Shown here: positions 61,201 to 64,000 of the stretch, piece after piece | How the letters are laid out: each line of letters begins with the position of its first letter | Position numbering within the stretch: position 1 is the first letter of the stretch | DNA from: Amaranthus tricolor | Taxonomy: Eukaryota; Streptophyta; Magnoliopsida; Caryophyllales; Amaranthaceae | Length of the DNA: 64,000 nt | Assembly: GCF_026212465.1 (NCBI RefSeq) | Contig: NC_080058.1 | Location: forward strand, 21,412,335 to 21,476,334 | Direction: 5' to 3' | Notes under the pieces: generated by a model | What the model was told of the DNA's origin: nothing | Database searches by the model: none | What the model saw: the letters and a program-made list of their open reading frames with translations, nothing else | Position numbers and translations under genes: made by a program

Positions 61201-62036
61201 AAATAATAACCCGAACTCTGCCGGAGGTCGGATAATCTGAGTCGGTGCAAGGTTGAAGTATGCATAATTCTATTCCGAGATGAGGTAGACTGAAAAAAAC
61301 AATCCGAGTTTTATCCAGAGTAAAGTCGTATGGTGGATAATCCGATCAAAGTCTGACACATTGTCATTCCTAGTTGGTAACAAGTGGGTGAGAATTGAAT
61401 TACAATAAAGACTAATTTACCCGTATTTAATAAAAAGAAAAACCTATACATGTTATTTTATTTGGAAAGGGCAAAATGATAAATTTAACAATATATTCCC
61501 AATTTCATTTTCACATGTAAACAAGGATTTGGATTATATTTTAACAATTTCCAACAATCAATTCCTAATCTAAATCCCACCTTTTTATCTCAATTTCTCG
61601 TTCCCACTTCCACGTACTAAACACCCCTTGAATTTTCAACAAGATGATGGTTATAACACCGGACACTACATGCTCACTCGACACTAATTAACAAGTCATA
61701 CTCAACAAAAGATACTCATAGCAACTACTAAAGTGAACACCACAAGTCATCAAATCACTATAATGCTATCCAAATCTTATGTGTCACGTATCAAATATAA
61801 TATTCATGACTAATTTAAATATCGAGCAATGAGCAGCTAATGGAAAATATTGTTGAACAGTAGTTTCATTTATCTTGTAATCCACTGAATTTTGTAGTTT
61901 TAGTAAAGGATTGTATACATAATTAGAAAAATTAAACAAGATCAATTATCAAGAATGAATTACCATAGATTCTCTCAGAAATCTCTAGAAGTCCATCCGG
62001 TGGCTTGCGATAGAATAATTTGCGGAGAAGTGCCAT
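32214..62036 (-). CDS. FH13: Class II formin, FH13-like; complete 17-exon gene
   Basis: Actin nucleator and elongator that caps and moves with filament barbed ends. Exons (minus): 62036-61964, 50700-50000, 48691-48470, 48367-46800, 46413-46284, 44659-44588, 44449-44351, 43873-43832, 42805-42725, 42647-42597, 42379-42298, 41149-41055, 39461-39390, 39321-39205, 35615-35547, 35467-35401, 32332-32214. All introns are GT-AG and all phases join, giving 3660 nt and 1219 residues. Domains: PTEN-like region about 1-190, C2-like to about 340, low-complexity linker to about 740, one PPPPPP run at 756-761 (FH1), FH2 about 825-1190, Lys-rich tail. [19 protein letters not shown] and VDWLES-type features fit FH13 better than FH14 or FH20 as I recall them. 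It is class II because of the [15 protein letters not shown] start and the PTEN-like domain. Exon calls are by eye and rest on frame, splice sites and homology. Confidence 0.93.
33040..34380 (+). repeat. Two LTR-like blocks in FH13 intron 16, probably solo LTRs
   Basis: The second block, from about 33740 to 34380, has CTATATAAAGGG (about 34051) as a TATA element and a U5-like T-rich end; it contains CGCTCGACTGGTCGAG, similar to the palindromes in the Copia LTR at 17.2 kb. The first block, about 33040-33690, has GTTACA/GTTACC motifs and CTATACATAGC. No gag, pol or primer site adjoins them. Edges are approximate. Confidence 0.4.
34381..35400. other. Rest of FH13 intron 16, nothing recognised
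   Basis: AT-rich intronic DNA. The open frames at 34867-35061 and 35070-35252 show no domain. Confidence 0.5.
35401..35615 (-). CDS. FH13: FH13 exons 15-16 (end of FH2)
   Basis: Exon 15 (35615-35547) reads [20 protein letters not shown] then SSV; exon 16 (35467-35401) reads [20 protein letters not shown] then EQ plus one base. Both match the FH2 C-terminal helices. Intron 15 is 79 bp. The next exon is 3.07 kb away. Confidence 0.93.
36780..37480 (-). pseudogene. RTE-like LINE reverse transcriptase fragment in FH13 intron 14
   Basis: Minus-strand frames read [14 protein letters not shown] (normally LFADDIVLVDE), [24 protein letters not shown], a degenerate [11 protein letters not shown] block and [15 protein letters not shown]. 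This is the same family as the LINE split at 4.4/8.8 kb and serves as a reference for that insertion site. Stops and frameshifts occur throughout. Confidence 0.78.
37930..38437 (-). pseudogene. LTR-retrotransposon gag start, broken
   Basis: Follows an LTR and primer site. A start MAPS is followed by a stop, then [17 protein letters not shown], a second stop, [20 protein letters not shown] and [12 protein letters not shown]. The heptad-like Leu spacing fits the coiled coil near the start of gypsy gag. Similarity fades by about 37930. Confidence 0.55.
38441..38453 (-). other. Primer binding site (Met-tRNA type)
   Basis: Minus strand reads TGGTATCAGATGG just inside the LTR end, close to the canonical TGGTATCAGAGC. 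It sets the element's orientation as minus, the same as FH13. Confidence 0.7.
38455..38818 (-). repeat. LTR of a truncated retrotransposon in FH13 intron 14
   Basis: Read on the minus strand it starts TGTTATGGACCCAAGCG and contains TATATATAAGGGG (about 38675) as a TATA element. It ends just before the primer site. No partner LTR is found in the intron. Confidence 0.65.
39205..46413 (-). CDS. FH13: FH13 exons 5-14 (core of FH2 domain)
   Basis: Ten small exons encode most of FH2: [15 protein letters not shown] (exon 5), [20 protein letters not shown] (6), [18 protein letters not shown] (7), [14 protein letters not shown] (8), [20 protein letters not shown] (9), [17 protein letters not shown] (10), [19 protein letters not shown] (11), [20 protein letters not shown] and MTLMHYLCK (12), [20 protein letters not shown] (13), [20 protein letters not shown] (14). 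The [11 protein letters not shown] and TLMHYLCK signatures are intact. All borders keep frame. The exon 8 acceptor (CTAAG) lacks a good pyrimidine tract. Confidence 0.92.
39497..39725 (+). mobile_element. Partial copy of the hAT-like repeat found at 57840-58620
   Basis: AAGGTCCTTAGAGCCTAGG, GAAAACATATATAAT, CAACATGACATTAATATTAT, AATAGCAACAAGCTTC and AACACTACTTTA match the reverse complement of 58330-58590. It starts 35 bases upstream of FH13 exon 13 (in intron 12) and lacks the outer inverted end. Confidence 0.75.
39844..39912. repeat. Compound (TA)n(TG)n(TA)n microsatellite
   Basis: About 69 bp in FH13 intron 12. A MITE-like end (GGTTCTCATGGTTTTCATAG at about 39810) precedes it, as at 21.9-22.2 kb. 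Confidence 0.95.
40159..40248. repeat. (CT)n followed by (TA)n microsatellite
   Basis: CT run at 40159-40175, then TA with two CA changes to 40248. With the array at 39844-39912 it brackets a 240 bp segment. Confidence 0.95.
46800..48367 (-). CDS. FH13: FH13 exon 4 (linker, short FH1, start of FH2)
   Basis: 1568 nt. Begins [11 protein letters not shown], then [20 protein letters not shown], a Ser/Pro/Gln-rich linker without a recognised fold, proline clusters ([33 protein letters not shown]) and ends [20 protein letters not shown] plus DTQNSEENA, the FH2 lasso. The donor AT|GTATGTAG is strong. Only one run of six prolines is present, far fewer than I recall for Arabidopsis FH13. Confidence 0.94.
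48470..48691 (-). CDS. FH13: FH13 exon 3 (C2-like region)
   Basis: 74 codons, phase 0 at both ends. Reads [40 protein letters not shown] and HFPKDFRVE, the conserved C2-like block of class II formins. Acceptor TTGGTGCAG, donor GAG|GTTTGT. Confidence 0.94.
49735..49955. mobile_element. Stowaway MITE in FH13 intron 2
   Basis: Left end CTCCCTCTGTCCCTAACATA and right end, reverse complemented, CTCCCTTCGCCCGAAAGATT are inverted, and TA flanks both sides (49733-49734 and 49956-49957). Size 221 bp, typical for Stowaway. It ends 43 bases below the exon 2 donor. Confidence 0.88.
50000..50700 (-). CDS. FH13: FH13 exon 2 (PTEN-like and start of C2-like region)
   Basis: Acceptor TTTGTTGCAG, donor CAG|GTAATA. 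Contains [60 protein letters not shown] and FRIYGQDP. The phosphatase-like loop is HCERGGWP at residues 125-132, so the Arg of the HCX5R signature is replaced by Pro. Known for class II formins: this domain binds phosphoinositides and targets membranes; catalysis is not expected here. Confidence 0.94.
51420..52686 (+). pseudogene. Ty3/gypsy protease and reverse transcriptase fragment
   Basis: Reads [20 protein letters not shown] (protease with the Asp-Ser-Gly active site intact), then, after deletions, [49 protein letters not shown] and, after a stop, [40 protein letters not shown] and [20 protein letters not shown], where it ends at 52686. RNase H, integrase and LTRs are absent. It is less decayed than the chromovirus in FIPS5 and is antisense to FH13. 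Confidence 0.87.
52860..54970 (-). pseudogene. Ty1/Copia pol fragment (protease, integrase, reverse transcriptase)
   Basis: From 54970 down: [11 protein letters not shown] (protease region; the catalytic Asp before SGA is Tyr), [24 protein letters not shown] with [13 protein letters not shown] (integrase zinc end) and LIQSDVW (first integrase Asp), a low-complexity linker, [59 protein letters not shown] (catalytic Asp pair kept), FLGIEV and CKPAETPIA. The order protease-integrase-reverse transcriptase is diagnostic for Copia. The rest of the integrase core is deleted and stops are common. Confidence 0.87.
55069..55680 (-). other. Two unassigned open frames in FH13 intron 1
   Basis: Frames 55680-55372 (102 codons) and 55362-55069 (97 codons) follow each other. 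The second begins [20 protein letters not shown], which could pass for a plastid transit peptide; the first has a hydrophobic stretch followed by TGG|GTAAGA, a possible donor. I recognise no family and cannot separate a captured gene fragment from chance. Confidence 0.2.
57293..57545. repeat. Degenerate ACCAGACC/ACCAAACC-rich block
   Basis: Many imperfect copies of ACCAGACCAAA on one side and TTTGGT-type complements near 57485-57510. It opens with AGGGGTGCACA. No coding content. Confidence 0.5.
57690..59266 (-). pseudogene. RTE-like LINE fragment interrupted by a hAT-like element
   Basis: 57690-57839 and 58621-59266 align with the LINE at 36.8-37.5 kb. Shared strings include the minus-strand RWFGHV-type block at about 57750, CAAGGTATGC...AAGCATTCAC on the plus strand, and matching spacing of ATGATTGTTCGATAAAA(C/T). 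It is badly decayed. The 781 bp element at 57840-58620 splits it. Confidence 0.65.
57840..58620. mobile_element. Non-autonomous hAT-like element, 781 bp
   Basis: Begins CTTAGTTTAAATG and ends TTTTTAAAACTAAG, so its termini form an imperfect inverted repeat of about 12 bp. Flanks ATTATATT (57832-57839) and ATTATATC (58621-58628) look like an 8-bp target duplication with one mismatch. No transposase is encoded. It contains GC-rich GCGCC/TGCGCCT motifs. A 230 bp part recurs inverted at 39497-39725. Confidence 0.72.
59278..59821. mobile_element. MITE with 11-bp target duplication (Mutator-like)
   Basis: Perfect direct repeats ATATACGAAAC lie at 59267-59277 and 59822-59832. The 544 bp between them starts CTAGGTTATTAGGATCGGGA, and its reverse-complemented end starts AGTTATTAGAATCTTGATTC. 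GGATCGTAGAATCG-like strings are repeated on both arms. No open frame. TSD length fits Mutator-like elements (9-11 bp), but classification is inferred. Confidence 0.75.
60078..61627. mobile_element. Probable MITE with a second element nested in it
   Basis: Outer ends GTTGTTTGGTGTGTGGGAAT (60084) and, reverse complemented, GGTGTTTAGTACGTGGAAGT (about 61626) are inverted. Inside, about 60200-61390, lies a block rich in GACCCGA/TCCGAC motifs with its own inverted flanks (ATCCGAGG, GGATTATCC). Borders and duplications are not resolved. Confidence 0.35.
61964..62036 (-). CDS. FH13: FH13 exon 1 (start codon)
   Basis: Encodes [20 protein letters not shown] then ERIY plus one base, the nearly invariant N-terminus of plant class II formins. 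This fixes the start codon at 62036. Donor CTATG|GTAATT, phase 1. It is 11.3 kb from exon 2. Confidence 0.93.
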
Positions 62037-62330
62037 TTTACTTGTGCAATTCTTCCAATTTCGCAGAGAAAAAAGTCAAATTTTCTCCCTATCTTTTCAA
62101 ATAACGTTCGTCATTCGTCTGGTAGAAAGTACGTTTTTTCTCTCTTCCGCTTAGTAAAAGCTCGAGAGCGCTGCATCTTGAGCTACCCAACGAATACATG
62201 AATGAGACAATGTGATCCCAAAACCTTAACCTTCTGGGTTTTGAGGACGTGTATATCTTGCATGCGCGACACCACGCCTTGTCACCGGTTTCCCTTTTTT
62301 CTTACGTCGTATTCGTCTTCCTTACGAAGT
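62037..62330 (-). promoter_or_regulatory. FH13 leader and promoter region
   Basis: Directly upstream of the FH13 ATG on the minus strand. On the plus strand it is T/C-rich with TTTTTTCTCTCTTCCGC at about 62132, so the leader is purine-rich. No clear TATA box. The start site is not determined. Confidence 0.35.
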
Positions 62331-62579
62331 ACTAGTAGTATTTTTAAATCAAATTGTCCTATACAAAGTCGTCATAAGTCGTAACACCGTCTTGGTTCTA
62401 AGTGTAAAATTAGTCTTCAACCATCAAGTTATTTATTATGGAAGAATCAATTTTATAGAACCATAAAAGTAACTAAAGCCGTTTAAATATGATCTAACCT
62501 AGAAACCCAAATCAAAAGTCATATCCTCTAACAATAAAAAGTGCGAAAAAACTTAATATTGTTTATCATGAACAGTGAA

Positions 62580-64000
62580 AACATTGTACTCTAACTTTCT
62601 TTATCTTACTTTGTCCGCTAAATTGTTGTGCCCAAATCTCTCTTCTTCAACAAAACTGTCTTGTTGTTGCTGCTCACTTCAGGTTCGATTCTACATTCTT
62701 TTTTATTTGCTATAATCGAATCTTGTTTGATTTTGCTCGAATCATGTTTTGAATTTATTTGCTGTTGCTGCTGCAATCTGATTTTATTTGCTGGACTCTT
62801 ATTCGATTCTTCCTCTTTTTTATTTGCTCGAATGTTGTTTTGCTCAAATTCTTTCATCACTTATAAAGAAACGTCATCCTCTATAAATTCCTCATTCAAA
62901 TGTTATCTTAATCTCAGTCATTTGCTTCTCAGAATTAACTTCAACTTCGCCAATAAAAAAGGGAAAATCAGCAATCATGTCAAAATAAACCCTAATCAAC
63001 TGTCGAAAGTTCGTTGTTATAATCACAATTTCGCTGGTTCTTCTTTTTTCTTTCTTCATTTCAACGGTATCAATCATTTCCCTCTTGCAATTTTTTCTGA
63101 TTGCATTTAATTAAGGCTTGATTTTACTTGAATTTGATAATAAAAGGAAGGTTTGGCTAATCAATATGTAGATCTAGAAAATTTACGCTCTTGGGATCGA
63201 AAGACGGTAACAATGATATATTTGAATAGAAAATAGATAGATCATGCTTGAAATTGTAGTGTTTCTGGGTAGTAAATAGATAACTCATGTTAGATATTAT
63301 AGTGTTTAATTGTTGATTGGGTAGTAAATAGATAACTCATAAAGAAAATTTAAATTGATGATCATGTTGGAGTTTTGGAACTTAATGTTTAGAGCAAAGG
63401 AAAAACAGGCTTAAGGAGGACGATTTAAGCTTAGGTTGTGTGGTTAATCTTTAAAGGTTGTTTAAATAGTATGTTTTCATAGAATTAAGATGATAAAATA
63501 GCTTGTAAATTGTATCTTATATTGATTCATTTAATATATAGATCTGTGAGAGAATTCATAATTCTAATAGTTAAAATTGTGCTAATATCTGATTGTGTGA
63601 ATCCGGACAAGTATAATTGCACCGTCTTTACTTTGATTAGCTATTTTTTTCACGTTTTATCTGTTAATTCATATTGAAAACTAGTTGCAGCCCATATTAG
63701 CATGTGTAGCATGAGAATTTGTTTTGATGCTTAGTACTTGTTGCGAATGTCATTGCTAATATTCAATCAATTGTGGACTTGTGGTGGTATACGTAATTCA
63801 TATGAAAGAAGTTACGCCTCATTTTTGGCTATTGTAATAAGGATAGGAATGCATGTGCCCTTGTTTTGATATTTGTTAAGTCTATTAACCCCTAGTTTAC
63901 ACAATAGAGAATGATTAGAGTGGAAAATAACTATCATCGAGTGATAAAGGGCTTATTTAGCTTTGAGTGATCGGTTATTAATGTGGAGTTGTGTTATTCC
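62580..64000 (+). other. Possible leader exon and first intron of a divergent plus-strand gene
   Basis: A pyrimidine-rich stretch (62590-62690) ends CACTTCAG|GTTCGATTC, a possible donor, followed by T-rich AT-biased DNA like a long leader intron. The open frame 62628-63110 is Leu/Ser/Phe-rich from T-rich sequence and has no domain. A 22-bp string, GGGTAGTAAATAGATAACTC plus AT, is repeated at about 63268 and 63319. No coding exon is visible before the window ends. Confidence 0.25.

Larger units (their letters stand above)
50701..61963 (-). other. FH13 intron 1 (11.3 kb)
   Basis: Holds gypsy (51420-52686), Copia (52860-54970), LINE (57690-59266) and several MITE-like elements. 55700-57290 is AT-rich DNA with no domain I can name. 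Confidence 0.85.

Noticed and set aside
62628..63110. 160-codon plus-strand ORF with a leader-like hydrophobic start
   Set aside because: Low-complexity T-rich DNA, no domain, and a possible splice donor cuts it at 62692.

Overview
The window is AT-rich nuclear DNA from a dicot plant. The evidence is GT-AG introns, two plant-type genes, and a dense load of plant transposons (Ty3/gypsy chromovirus, Athila, Copia, RTE-like LINEs, Helitron, Stowaway and other MITEs). There are no prokaryotic features. I cannot name the species.

Two protein genes are well supported, both on the minus strand. (1) FIPS5/FIP1[V], a subunit of the mRNA 3'-end polyadenylation machinery, starts at 12842 and leaves the left edge of the window. 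Its first two exons and the start of its third are visible. Intron 1 is about 9.3 kb and holds a chromovirus inserted into an older LINE. (2) A class II formin, best matched to FH13, runs from 62036 to 32214. I traced 17 exons with a continuous frame of 1219 codons plus stop over 29.8 kb. It has an N-terminal PTEN-like/C2 region, a long low-complexity linker with a very short FH1 region, and a complete FH2 domain. From memory, the Arabidopsis orthologues (At5g58040 and At5g58160) lie close together on chromosome 5, so the pair looks like conserved microsynteny.

Layout: 1-13100 FIPS5; 13100-15400 intergenic; 15439-16651 an intron-containing ABCF3-type pseudogene (minus) carrying a MITE; 16930-18180 a truncated Copia element (LTR, primer site, gag start); 18180-22200 repeats and LTR-like sequence; 22198-22802 a 605 bp interrupted TA array; 23480-26770 an Athila ORF abutting a LINE; 26827-27261 an ATT array and a Stowaway MITE; 27540-28880 LTR-like sequence; 28875-30296 a decayed Helitron helicase; 30896-31243 a short Helitron-type terminus; 31800-62170 the formin, with gypsy, Copia, LINE and MITE pieces in its introns; 62170-64000 a promoter-like region and possibly the leader exon of a divergent plus-strand gene.

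The mobile elements are nearly all decayed (stops, frameshifts, deletions), yet every visible exon of the two genes is intact. I found no previously undescribed gene system. The most informative signals are the nested insertions that can be dated relative to each other, the intron-bearing ABCF3 relic, the expanded formin gene with a shrunken FH1, and several MITEs whose boundaries and target duplications can be read directly.
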